Assembly: GCF_003574085.1 (NCBI RefSeq)
Contig: NZ_QWKZ01000012.1
Coordinates: 1-41,420, forward strand
From: Meiothermus luteus
GTDB lineage: Bacteria > Deinococcota > Deinococci > Deinococcales > Thermaceae
DNA length: 41,420 nt
Direction of reading: 5' to 3'
Part shown: one piece after another, positions 24,521-33,423 of the stretch
Layout: every line of letters starts with the position of its first letter
Numbering within the stretch: the first letter of the stretch is position 1
Notes under the pieces: generated by a model
Database searches by the model: none
Told to the model about the DNA's origin: nothing
What the model saw: the letters and a program-made list of their open reading frames with translations, nothing else
Program-made: the position numbers and the translations under genes

Positions 24521-25543
24521 CTATACCATCACCTCCTTTGCCCTTGTGGTGGTGGAGCGCACCACCAGCTCGGTAGAAAGGGTGAGTCGGCTGGTGGGGG
24601 GTCGGACCCCCCGCAGCATGGCCACCAAAAGACGCGCCGCCGCTACCCCCATCTGGTAGAGCGGCTGGCGAACGGTGGTAAGGGGTGGATACACCTGGCT
24701 AGCCTGGGGAATATCGTCAAATCCAACGATGGAAACATCCTCTGGTATTCGCAGCCCCATCTGCTTGGCCGCTTCCATCACCCCAAAGGCCATCAGGTCA
24801 TTGGCGGCGAAGACCGCGGTGGGCGGCTGGGGCAGCGAAAACAGTTGCTGACCCGCCGCAAAACCGCTGGGCTGCTGAAAGGTTCCTTGCACCACCAAAG
24901 TCTTATCAAAGGGCAGGCCCGCGCTGGCCAAGGCTTCCTTGTAGCCCTTCAATCGGGCTGCTGAAGCCCCAAAGCCCTTCGGTCCGGCCACATAGCCGAT
25001 GCGCCGGTGGCCCAGCTCCAGGAGGTGGGCCATAGCCTGGCGGGCCCCAGTGTAGTTGTCCACGTCCACCGAAGGGAGCAGGATTTGCTGGCCCCGGTGG
25101 TCAATCACCACCACCGGAACCCCCGCCTGTTCCACGGCTAGGAGCATTCGATCAGGGGTTTGGGGCAGAATGAGCAAAAGGCCATCGGTCAGGTTTTGCA
25201 AAAAAGCCACCTGCTGCTGCTCGCGGGCCATATCTGAGGCGGTAGAGATGAGCATCTCCATCCCCACCGCCCTCAGCTCATCGCTTGTGCCGCGCACGAT
25301 CTCCCCCACAAACTGGGTGGTGAGGTCGGGCACCAGCATGCCCACGGTTTGCGTACGCCCCCCAGCCAGGCTGCGGGCTGCCAGGTTGGCGGTATAGCCA
25401 AGCTCACGGATGGCCTGCTCAACTCGAGCCCGGGTCTTCTCCGAAACGTTGGGGCGTTGGTTAATCACGTTAGAGACCGTGACGGTGGAGACCCCGGCAA
25501 GCTGGGCGACATCCTTCAAAGTGGCTTTGCGAAGCTTTCTCAT
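24521..25543 (-). CDS. LacI-family transcriptional regulator of the ABC/GH3 operon
   Basis: A 340-residue LacI/GalR-type repressor. The helix-turn-helix and hinge are [22 protein letters not shown] to LAARSLAGG (about 7-61). The effector domain runs from [18 protein letters not shown] to the [20 protein letters not shown]...[11 protein letters not shown] segment. It lies upstream of and co-oriented with the transporter, MFS and GH3 genes, which it probably controls together with itself through the sites at 25569-25595. Sugar-responsive repressors of this type usually bind a mono- or disaccharide inducer; here a beta-glucoside is inferred. Confidence 0.92.
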   Translation of the reverse strand: MRKLRKATLKDVAQLAGVSTVTVSNVINQRPNVSEKTRARVEQAIRELGYTANLAARSLAGGRTQTVGMLVPDLTTQFVGEIVRGTSDELRAVGMEMLISTASDMAREQQQVAFLQNLTDGLLLILPQTPDRMLLAVEQAGVPVVVIDHRGQQILLPSVDVDNYTGARQAMAHLLELGHRRIGYVAGPKGFGASAARLKGYKEALASAGLPFDKTLVVQGTFQQPSGFAAGQQLFSLPQPPTAVFAANDLMAFGVMEAAKQMGLRIPEDVSIVGFDDIPQASQVYPPLTTVRQPLYQMGVAAARLLVAMLRGVRPPTSRLTLSTELVVRSTTTRAKEVMV

Positions 25544-25568
25544 GCAATCCAGCTTAGTAGGCGGTTTT

Positions 25569-25595
25569 AGTTAATCGGTAAGTTAATCGCTTAAC
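25569..25595. promoter_or_regulatory. Double operator upstream of the second LacI gene
   Basis: AGTTAATCG occurs twice in direct order, at 25569-25577 and 25581-25589, twelve bases apart. The second copy continues into a clean palindrome GTTAA-TCGC-TTAAC (25582-25595) with a central CG. The palindrome overlaps the spacer and -10 region of the promoter, and the first copy covers the start region. This fits cooperative repression by the LacI protein encoded just downstream on the minus strand. Confidence 0.65.
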
Positions 25596-25609
25596 CTAAA
25601 GCCTGTCAA
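25580..25609 (-). promoter_or_regulatory. Promoter of the second LacI gene
   Basis: On the minus strand a perfect -35 TTGACA (25609-25604) is followed after 18 bases by TAACTT (25585-25580), which fits the TANNNT form of the -10. A 17-base spacing gives TTAACT instead. The start codon is 36 bases further on. Confidence 0.55.
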
Positions 25610-25659
25610 CCCCACCCCCAAAAAGACACGCCAGGACATTCCTCACACCCCCCAGGGCC

Positions 25660-25665
25660 TACAAT
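25660..25665 (+). promoter_or_regulatory. Candidate -10 box of the hemerythrin gene
   Basis: TACAAT matches five of six consensus bases and lies 18 bases before the ATG at 25684, with GGAGGG as ribosome site in between. The -35 region is poor. Confidence 0.45.
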
Positions 25666-25683
25666 CCAGCCCAGGGAGGGAAT

Positions 25684-26097
25684 ATGCCCATCCAGTGGAG
25701 TGAGCAGTACGCCGTGGGCGAGGCCCGGGTGGACCGCCAACACCAGAAGCTGTTTGAGTACATCAACCGGCTCGAGCGCCTGCTCGAGGAGGCCCAAAAT
25801 GAGCCCCTAGACCGAGCCGAACTGGAGAACGTGTTCGCCTTCCTCGAGGCCTACGTCCACACCCACTTCGCCTACGAGGAGCTGTGCATGGCCCTGCGGG
25901 GCTGCCCGGTAGCCCAAAAGAACAAGGAGGCCCACGAAAGGTTCCTGGGGTTCTGGACCGACTTCAGCCGCGAGCACACCCCAAAAACCGTGGACCCCCC
26001 GGCCCTAAAGCGGCTTCACGCGGCCCTCTCGAGCTGGCTCACCCAGCACATCTGCAAGATCGACGTGACCCTGCGAAAGGCCCCGCCCCAGGCCTGA
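25684..26097 (+). CDS. Bacteriohemerythrin with one altered iron ligand
   Basis: A 137-residue single-domain hemerythrin: W..QYAVGEARVDRQHQKLF (5-24, His20), HTHFAYEE (59-66, His61 and Glu65), HERF (84-87, His84) and TQHICKID (120-127, His122 and Asp127). In family members the third helix reads HxxxH. Here the first of that pair is Asn80 (codon AAC), leaving six of the seven usual di-iron ligands. Hemerythrins bind oxygen or sense oxygen or NO through the di-iron site, so an altered site may change affinity or favour another role. The gene stands alone, divergent from the LacI gene, with a GGAGGG ribosome site. Confidence 0.85.
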   Translation: MPIQWSEQYAVGEARVDRQHQKLFEYINRLERLLEEAQNEPLDRAELENVFAFLEAYVHTHFAYEELCMALRGCPVAQKNKEAHERFLGFWTDFSREHTPKTVDPPALKRLHAALSSWLTQHICKIDVTLRKAPPQA

Positions 26098-26102
26098 GGC
26101 TT

Positions 26103-26124
26103 ACCCTCCTCATCCCCCGAGGGT
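26103..26124. repeat. Inverted repeat between hemerythrin and small membrane protein genes
   Basis: Arms ACCCTC (26103-26108) and GAGGGT (26119-26124) flank ten bases. It lies just after the hemerythrin stop and could act as a terminator hairpin, but no T-tract follows. Confidence 0.3.
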
Positions 26125-26137
26125 CTACCCTGTGGGC

Positions 26138-26362
26138 ATGAGAGGTTTCTATCTCCCTAAGGGCCCGCTGGGGCTGCTGGTCCTATTCCTGGCCGGGTCG
26201 GTGGGGTTTTTCCTGGTGCTCTGGCTCCTGGCCACCTTTTGGGTACTGGCGGTGGGGGCCGGGCTGGTGGGGGCCTTGGCCTACGGCTGGCGCCGCCTGG
26301 AGGCCCGGCTGCGCCCCCGCCGCTGGCGGCGCTTACCGGTGCGCCTGCGGCGCTGGGACTAA
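26138..26362 (+). CDS. Small two-helix membrane protein with Arg-rich tail, function unknown
   Basis: A 74-residue protein. Residues from about 11 to 50 form two hydrophobic segments (GLLVLFLAGSVGFFLVLWLLATFWVLAVG and GAGLVGALAYGW). A basic tail follows, rich in Arg (RRLEARLRPRRWRRLPVRLRRWD), which should stay in the cytoplasm near lipid headgroups. TACCCT six bases before the ATG suggests a leaderless transcript; GTG 26132 is a possible earlier start. I recognise no family. It converges on the endonuclease III gene, leaving 17 bases. Confidence 0.6.
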   Translation: MRGFYLPKGPLGLLVLFLAGSVGFFLVLWLLATFWVLAVGAGLVGALAYGWRRLEARLRPRRWRRLPVRLRRWD

Positions 26363-26379
26363 ACCCATCCAGAGGACGG

Positions 26380-27072
26380 CTACCAGGCTCCTTTGCTCAG
26401 GCACTCGGCGTAAAGGGGGCAGTCCTGGCACTTCGGCCTGCGGGCCGTGCAGCGGTAGCGGCCGAAGAGGATTAGGGCGTGGTGCACGTAGACCCACTTT
26501 TCCTTAGGGAACAGCTCCTCGAGCTCGGCCCCCATCTTCTCGGGCGTCCTCGCCTCGGAAAGCCCCAGCCGCCGGGCCAGCCGGGTCAGGTGGGTGTCCA
26601 CCGCAATCCCCGGCACCCCAAAGGCCGCCCCCAGCACCACCGTGGCGGTCTTCCAACCCACCCCGGGCAGCTCCTGCAGGCGGGCTTTGTCCTTTGGCAC
26701 CTGGCCGCCATGCTTTTCCACCAACTTTTGGGCCAGGCGAACCAGGTTCCTGGCCTTAGAGCGGTACAGGCCGATGGTCTTGATGTAAGGCTCCACCTCC
26801 TCTGGGCGGGCCTGGGCCAGGGCAAAAGCGTCGGGGTAACGCTGGAATAGGGCCGGGGTAGCCTTGTTCACCGAGGCGTCGGTGGCCTGAGCGGAGAGCA
26901 CCGTGGCCACCAGCAGCTCAAAGGGGTTGGCATGCGAAAGCTCGGTGGTGGCCTGGGGGTAAAGCTGCTCCATCACCGCCAAAACCTTGGCGGCCCGCGC
27001 TTTCCTGGCCTCCAACGAGGCCTTTGAGCCGCCCTGCGGCCCCTTGCTTCCCTTGGGAACCGCCCGGGCCAT
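26380..27072 (-). CDS. nth: Endonuclease III (DNA glycosylase/AP lyase)
   Basis: A 230-residue base-excision repair enzyme. The helix-hairpin-helix LPGVGWKTA (135-143) carries catalytic Lys141, and VDTH has Asp159. The C-terminal 4Fe-4S cluster has the usual CX6CX2CX5C spacing: Cys208, Cys215, Cys218 and Cys224. It removes oxidised pyrimidines and nicks at abasic sites. ATG 27072 lies two bases after the ProRS stop, so the two genes are probably co-transcribed. The first 25 residues are a basic, low-complexity extension. A longer in-frame reading to 27138 enters ProRS coding and is rejected. Confidence 0.93.
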   Translation of the reverse strand: MARAVPKGSKGPQGGSKASLEARKARAAKVLAVMEQLYPQATTELSHANPFELLVATVLSAQATDASVNKATPALFQRYPDAFALAQARPEEVEPYIKTIGLYRSKARNLVRLAQKLVEKHGGQVPKDKARLQELPGVGWKTATVVLGAAFGVPGIAVDTHLTRLARRLGLSEARTPEKMGAELEELFPKEKWVYVHHALILFGRYRCTARRPKCQDCPLYAECLSKGAW

Positions 27073-27074
27073 GC

Positions 27075-28522
<1,448 letters not shown>

Positions 28523-28701
28523 GCGGATGGGCCGCGGTGCGGGTCCGGCCGCCCGAAGCCCTCTCGTAACGGAATGGGAGTCTAAGAAACGCCTAGATAA
28601 CCTCCTCCATTAACCCGGTGGCCCCAAGGGTTGTCCTATGATTCTTACTGTCTTCACATCTAGATCAAGGAGTACGCCATCGGAGGCTAGAAAGGAGCAG
28701 T

Positions 28702-31281
28702 ATGCGAAGGTTGGCTTTGGCAGGTTTACTCATCTTGTTGGCGGCCTGCGGCTTTAAGTCCGGCAACCAGCCCAGCCCAGAGGTCATCGCCAGCCTGCCC
28801 GGGCAAAGCGGCGGGCAGATGGTGGACGAGACCCCCACCCGCTGGTTCGTGGAGTTGGAGGGAGGGGCCATCAGCGACGGGGTCAGCTTGCAGAGCATCC
28901 AGGCCCAACACGCCGCCTTCCGGCAGGCTGCCGAGGCTGCTGGGGTCAGGATTCTTTTCGCCTATACAGAACTCTTCAACGGGTTCTCGGTGGAGATCCC
29001 GGGCAACAACCGGAAAATGCTCTACACCCTACCGGGGGTGGAGGGGGTCTATCCGGTGGGCACCTTCGGGCTGCCCCCAAGGGAGCCCGCCAACCCCGAC
29101 TTAGCCAGCGCCCTCACCCAGACCGGGGCCGACATCGCCCAAAACGACCTAGGCCTCACCGGGCGGGGGGTGAAGGTGGGCATCATTGACTCGGGGATTG
29201 ACCTGGAGCACCCGGCCTTCGCAGGGCGCATCGTGGATGGCTACGACTTCGTGGGCGACAACTACGATGCCTCTGACCCGGCCAGGTCTACCCCCGTGCC
29301 CGACCCCAACCCCGACGACTGCGACGGCCACGGCACCCACGTGGCGGGCATTGTGGGGGGCAAGGACAGCCAGATCACCGGGGTAGCCCCCGGCGTCAAG
29401 TTCGGAGCCTACAAGGTGTTCGGCTGCGAAGGCTCCACCAGCGACGACGTGATCTTGGCGGCCCTCGAGCGGGCCGAGCGGGCCGGGATGGACGTGGTCA
29501 ACATGAGCCTGGGCTCGCCCTTTGGTTGGAGCGTGCTGGGCAAGGCCCTTACCAAGATGGTCCAGCGCGGCACGGTGGTGGTGGCCTCGGCGGGCAACAA
29601 CGGCAACCTGGGCCTCTTTGCCACCGGTGACCCGGCGGCCACCCAGGGGGTCATCAGCGTGGCCTCCTTTGACAACATCAGCGTCAACGCCCAGAAGGCC
29701 ATCGTGAACGCCACCGGCAACCCGCTGGGCTATCTGGTGCTGGGCGGGGCCGAAGCGCCCCCCACCAGCGGCACCAGCGCCGAGGTGGTCTGGATCGGCC
29801 GGGCCTGCAACGCTGATGCCCTGCTGGCCGACCCCGCGGGCAAGGTGGCCCTGATCGAGCGGGGGGCTTGCACCTTCAACGAGAAGTACCAGCGGGCGGT
29901 GGCCGCCGGCGCGGTCGGGGTCATCATCCACAACAACGTCGCAGGCCTCTTCGCCGGGGGCGGGGTGGCCGGTGTGGCCGGCAAGTTCGGCATCAGCATC
30001 TCCCGGGAAGACGGCCTGGCCCTGCGGGCCCTCACCACCCCCACCACCCTAACCTGGACGCCCGACACCACCCAGGTGGCCAACCCCACCGGCAACCTCA
30101 TCTCCAGCTTCAGCTCCTGGGGCCTGAGTCAAGACCTCGAGCTCAAGCCCGACCTGGGCGCCCCCGGCGGCCTGATCCGCTCCGCGGTGCCGCTGGAGCA
30201 AGGCGGCTACGCCATCCTGAGCGGTACCTCCATGTCGGCACCCCACGTGGCCGGTGCGGTGGCCCTGCTGCTGGAGGGCAACCCGGCTTTCTGGCGGCAT
30301 CAGCGGCCCAGCGAGGTGCGCAAGTACCTTCAGAACACCGCCATGCCCAAACCCTTTGCCCTAGCCCCCACCAGCGGCTTCCCCGAGACCAGCTACCGCG
30401 AGGGGGCGGGCATGATTGACATCGTGGCCGCGGTGCAGAACCGGGTCACCGTAACCCCCTCGGCCATCTCCTTCGCGGCCAAGGCCGGGCCCCACACCGA
30501 GCGGCTGGTGCTCAAGAACCGCAGCAACGTGCCCCTCATCTACCGTCCGGTGCACCTGCCGGGCCCCTCAGCCCAAGGCAGCATCTACGCGCCCAGCTTT
30601 ACCACTGCGGTGGCCACGGTGAGCTTCAGCCACACCCAGATCACCGTTCCAGCCCGGGGCGAGGCTGTCCTCACCGTGACCATTACCCCACCGCCGGGCC
30701 TTCCGGACAAGGGCCTCTACGGCGGGTATGTGCTGCTCGAGCCGGTGGGTGCGGGAATCAAGATGAACGTGCCCTACGTGGGCATGCAGGGCGGCTACCA
30801 GGCCATCCAAATCCTAACCCCCACCAGCTTCGGCTTCCCCCTGCTGGCCCGGCCCAACGCCGCGGGTACCGGCTACGACCTCCTGCCCACGGGGGGCACC
30901 TTCACCCTACAGGGCAACGACATCCCGGTCGTCCTGGTCCACTTTGAGCACGGCGCGCGGGTCTACGAACTAGCCATCCTGGACGCGGCTACCGGCACCC
31001 CCATCCACCCCAGGTACAGCCTGGCCGACTACGCCGAGTACACCAGCCGCAACACCAGCGCCAACGGCTTCTTCGCTATTCCCTGGGACGGCACCCGCAT
31101 CAGCAAGTACAAAAAGGAGGATGTCTACGGCAGCAAGGTGCGCATTCCGGCGGAGTTCCAACCGGTGCCCAACGGGCAGTACAAGCTGCAAATCCGCGTT
31201 CTGAAGCCCCGCGGTGACGAGCGCAACCCCGCCGACTGGGAGACCTGGACCTCCCCCACCATCACCCTGGCCCGGCCCTAA
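28702..31281 (+). CDS. Subtilisin-family serine protease lipoprotein with PA domain
   Basis: An 859-residue S8 peptidase. Residues 1-16 form a lipoprotein signal (ALAGLLILLAAC, lipidated Cys16). An inhibitor-like prosegment follows to about 115. The catalytic triad is Asp163 (IIDSGID), His210 (GHGTHVAG) and Ser510 (SGTSMSAPHVAG), with AGNN at 297-300 supplying the oxyanion Asn. A protease-associated (PA) domain is inserted at about 350-455. The C-terminal 300 residues look like fibronectin-III-type beta domains. The layout resembles Vpr/C5a-peptidase-like enzymes. It should be cell-envelope anchored and degrade external protein. AAGGAG precedes the ATG, and a strong terminator follows. Confidence 0.92.
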   Translation: MRRLALAGLLILLAACGFKSGNQPSPEVIASLPGQSGGQMVDETPTRWFVELEGGAISDGVSLQSIQAQHAAFRQAAEAAGVRILFAYTELFNGFSVEIPGNNRKMLYTLPGVEGVYPVGTFGLPPREPANPDLASALTQTGADIAQNDLGLTGRGVKVGIIDSGIDLEHPAFAGRIVDGYDFVGDNYDASDPARSTPVPDPNPDDCDGHGTHVAGIVGGKDSQITGVAPGVKFGAYKVFGCEGSTSDDVILAALERAERAGMDVVNMSLGSPFGWSVLGKALTKMVQRGTVVVASAGNNGNLGLFATGDPAATQGVISVASFDNISVNAQKAIVNATGNPLGYLVLGGAEAPPTSGTSAEVVWIGRACNADALLADPAGKVALIERGACTFNEKYQRAVAAGAVGVIIHNNVAGLFAGGGVAGVAGKFGISISREDGLALRALTTPTTLTWTPDTTQVANPTGNLISSFSSWGLSQDLELKPDLGAPGGLIRSAVPLEQGGYAILSGTSMSAPHVAGAVALLLEGNPAFWRHQRPSEVRKYLQNTAMPKPFALAPTSGFPETSYREGAGMIDIVAAVQNRVTVTPSAISFAAKAGPHTERLVLKNRSNVPLIYRPVHLPGPSAQGSIYAPSFTTAVATVSFSHTQITVPARGEAVLTVTITPPPGLPDKGLYGGYVLLEPVGAGIKMNVPYVGMQGGYQAIQILTPTSFGFPLLARPNAAGTGYDLLPTGGTFTLQGNDIPVVLVHFEHGARVYELAILDAATGTPIHPRYSLADYAEYTSRNTSANGFFAIPWDGTRISKYKKEDVYGSKVRIPAEFQPVPNGQYKLQIRVLKPRGDERNPADWETWTSPTITLARP

Positions 31282-31296
31282 CTGGAGGTCTCCTCG

Positions 31297-31324
31297 GCCC
31301 CCTCCCTTGGGGAGGGGGCTTTTT
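31297..31324 (+). terminator. Strong intrinsic terminator after the subtilase gene
   Basis: Perfect ten-base arms GCCCCCTCCC (31297-31306) and GGGAGGGGGC (31310-31319) surround TTG and run straight into TTTTT (31320-31324). This is the clearest terminator in the window. Confidence 0.9.
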
Positions 31325-31325
31325 C

Positions 31326-31331
31326 TATGCT
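31326..31331 (+). promoter_or_regulatory. Candidate -10 box of the GNAT gene, abutting the terminator
   Basis: TATGCT lies two bases after the terminator T-run and eight bases before the ATG at 31340, consistent with a leaderless start. No -35 match is visible; the expected position falls inside the terminator stem. Confidence 0.35.
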
Positions 31332-31339
31332 GTGAGGAA

Positions 31340-31864
31340 ATGGAACTCCAAGGCCCCCGCGTCCGACTTCGTCCTCCTCGTCCCGAGGACACCCTGCCCC
31401 TTTTCGCCCTGATGTCCGACCCCGCACTTGCACCTTGGGTCTACTGGAGCCCTCCCCAAGATCCCCAACAAACCTATACTTACTTAGAAGGCCTTAGCCA
31501 CAAGGAGGGCTTCTTTATCGTGGAATTCGGGGGCCAGCCCATAGGGGTCATCGGGTTGCACCTAGATTGGCCCCACAAGCTGGGCGAGACCGAGACCTGG
31601 CTGGGCCGCCCCTATTGGGGGCAGGGGCTCAACACCGAGGCCAAGGTGGTGCTGCTGGACTTCGCCTTCGGGCCTTGGGACCTACGCCGCGTCCAGGCCA
31701 TCGCCCACACGCAAAACCTGCGCTCACAGCGGGCCCTGGAGAAGTTGGGCTTTAGGCGCGAAGGGCTTCTGCGCCGCTGGCGGTGGATTCGCGGGGAGCC
31801 TTGGGACTTCTACATGTACAGCCTGCTCCCCGAGGAGTGGTTGACCTCCCGGCCCGCCCTTTGA
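31340..31864 (+). CDS. GNAT acetyltransferase, RimJ/RimL type
   Basis: A 174-residue acetyltransferase. It opens with LQGPRVRLRPPRPEDTLPLFALMSDP, the RimJ/RimL-type start. The acetyl-CoA region is around GRPYWGQGLNTEAKVVLLDFAF, and NLRSQRALEKLGFRREGLLRR is the classic C-terminal motif of this group. Members acetylate protein N-termini, amino acids or small molecules; the substrate here is unknown. ATG 31340 was chosen over earlier in-frame codons because those lie in the subtilase gene and before its terminator. Confidence 0.87.
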   Translation: MELQGPRVRLRPPRPEDTLPLFALMSDPALAPWVYWSPPQDPQQTYTYLEGLSHKEGFFIVEFGGQPIGVIGLHLDWPHKLGETETWLGRPYWGQGLNTEAKVVLLDFAFGPWDLRRVQAIAHTQNLRSQRALEKLGFRREGLLRRWRWIRGEPWDFYMYSLLPEEWLTSRPAL

Positions 31865-31897
31865 GTCCGGCGGCTTTTCGGTTGGGCGGCTCGAGCC

Positions 31898-31903
31898 TAA
31901 ACT
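31898..31903 (+). promoter_or_regulatory. Candidate -10 box of alr
   Basis: TAAACT ends seven bases before the ATG at 31911. A TTTTCG hexamer 17 bases upstream (31875-31880) is a poor -35. The position fits a leaderless message. Confidence 0.4.
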
Positions 31904-31910
31904 GTCTTCC

Positions 31911-33014
31911 ATGCGTCCGGCCTGGCTGGAGGTGAGCCTCGACGCCCTCGCGCACAACTTCCACTTGCTGAAGGAAAAGGCCAACGGCGCCCAGGTCATC
32001 GGCGTGGTCAAGGCCAACGCCTACGGGCACGGTGCGGTGGAAATAGGCAAGGAGCTATTGCGGCTGGGGGCCTGGGGCCTGGCGGTGGCCACCCCCCAGG
32101 AGGCCCGGGCACTGCGGGAGGCGGGGGTGGTGGGACGCATCCTGCTTTTGGGCAGCCTACACCCCGAGCAGGCCCAGGCGGTGGCTGAGCTCGAGCTCAT
32201 CCCCTCCATCTCCACCCTACAGAGCGCCGAAGCCCTAAACGCCCTTGGCAAGCCCATCCCGGTGCACCTGGAGTTTGACACCGGCCTGGGCCGCTCAGGC
32301 TTCCCGGTGGAGGAGGCCCACCTGGTGCGGGAGCGGTTCGCCCAATACGAGAACCTGCTCATCCAAGGCATCTACTCCCACTTCGCCGACGCCGAGGAGA
32401 ACGCCCGCTGGACGGAGGAGCAGATTGAGCGCTTCATGGAGGTACGGCGGGCCTTTGGGCCCGGCTACTTCTACCACCTCTGCAACACCGCCGGAACGCT
32501 GGGCTTTGGCGGGTGTGGGCTAAGCGCGGTGCGGCCCGGCATCGGACTTTACGGCTTGCTGCCGGGCTGGGGCTTACGGCCCATCGCCCGCCTGTTGGCC
32601 AAACCCACCCAGGTAAGGAAGCTGCCGGCTGGCTACCGGATCGGCTACGGGGGCCTGTACACCACCCAAGTCGAGGAGTGGATCGCCACCCTGCCGGTAG
32701 GCTATGCCGACGGGATACCCCGGCTGGTCTTCAACCGGGCCACCGTGCGCTACCGCCCCCCTGGCAGCGCCGAGCCCCTGGCCTGCCCGGTGGTGGGAAG
32801 GGTCTCCATGGACCAGATCACTGTGCGCCTGCCCGAGGCGGTCGGGCTAGACCAGGTCTTTGAGGTGGCCACCGCCGATCACGACCCCACCAGCAGCCTC
32901 TGGGGCTGGGCCGAGCTCACCGGAACGGTCAGCTACGAGCCTGCGGTGCGGCTCTCTCCTCGGCTGGCCCGGGTCTACCTGCGGGGGGGAGTGGAGGTGG
33001 CCCGGGTGGGGTGA
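31911..33014 (+). CDS. alr: Alanine racemase
   Basis: A 367-residue PLP enzyme that makes D-alanine for peptidoglycan. The PLP lysine is Lys34 in GVVKANAYGHG (31-41). The opposite-face catalytic tyrosine is Tyr246 in RIGYGGLY. The SAVRPGIGLYG segment (205-215) and PVVGRVSMDQITV are also family marks. The length is normal. It stands alone, with a TAAACT box seven bases before the start. Confidence 0.94.
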   Translation: MRPAWLEVSLDALAHNFHLLKEKANGAQVIGVVKANAYGHGAVEIGKELLRLGAWGLAVATPQEARALREAGVVGRILLLGSLHPEQAQAVAELELIPSISTLQSAEALNALGKPIPVHLEFDTGLGRSGFPVEEAHLVRERFAQYENLLIQGIYSHFADAEENARWTEEQIERFMEVRRAFGPGYFYHLCNTAGTLGFGGCGLSAVRPGIGLYGLLPGWGLRPIARLLAKPTQVRKLPAGYRIGYGGLYTTQVEEWIATLPVGYADGIPRLVFNRATVRYRPPGSAEPLACPVVGRVSMDQITVRLPEAVGLDQVFEVATADHDPTSSLWGWAELTGTVSYEPAVRLSPRLARVYLRGGVEVARVG

Positions 33015-33084
33015 GCGACGCTGCGCCCAGAAAAAGAGGGTTGGGGGCCAATTTGCTCCTCGAGCTTGGCCCAAAATAGCAACG

Positions 33085-33405
33085 ATGCAGGCCATCCGGC
33101 TCTTCCAGGGCTACCTGTGGCACCCCAAGGGGCTGGCCTTTGACCCCAGGGGCCTGCTCCCCCGGCAGCTCGGGGAGGTGTACGTCCTGGTGGACAAAGT
33201 ACCCCCTCCCATCGCCGCCTTTGAGGACGGCACGCCCGCCGAGACCCAGCAGTTCTACCAGGTGACCCTCCTGGTGCGCAGCGAAAAGGAGCCCGACCAG
33301 CTAAAACCCTTGGCCGAGTGGGCCAGCCGCGAGCTGGACCCCTACCTGCAGGCCACCCCCAAGGAGGTGGGTTGGCAGCTCCTGGAGGACCTGCGGCCCA
33401 TCTAA
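33085..33405 (+). CDS. Small conserved protein of unknown function (Deinococcus-Thermus type)
   Basis: A 106-residue soluble protein beginning MQAIRLFQGYLWHPKGLAFD and containing a hydrophobic VTLLVRSEKEPDQLKPLAEW segment. It has a mixed alpha/beta pattern and no signal peptide or membrane span. It resembles a small uncharacterised family I associate with Thermus and Deinococcus (possibly DUF3208 or DUF3248), but I cannot confirm which. ATG 33085 was chosen because an upstream in-frame extension would run into alr. No clear ribosome site is seen. It converges on the GGCT gene. Confidence 0.65.
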   Translation: MQAIRLFQGYLWHPKGLAFDPRGLLPRQLGEVYVLVDKVPPPIAAFEDGTPAETQQFYQVTLLVRSEKEPDQLKPLAEWASRELDPYLQATPKEVGWQLLEDLRPI

Positions 33406-33408
33406 ACG

Positions 33409-33422
33409 GGGTGCGGGCACCC
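33409..33422. terminator. Small hairpin between convergent genes
   Basis: GGGTG (33409-33413) and CACCC (33418-33422) flank CGGG in the 18-base gap between two convergent stops. No T-run follows on either strand, so termination from it would be weak. Confidence 0.3.
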
Positions 33423-33423
33423 G

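Noticed and set aside
28523-28701. Possible tRNA or small RNA between proS and the subtilase gene
   Set aside because: No cloverleaf, T-loop consensus or strong hairpin with a T-run was found in this 179-base stretch.
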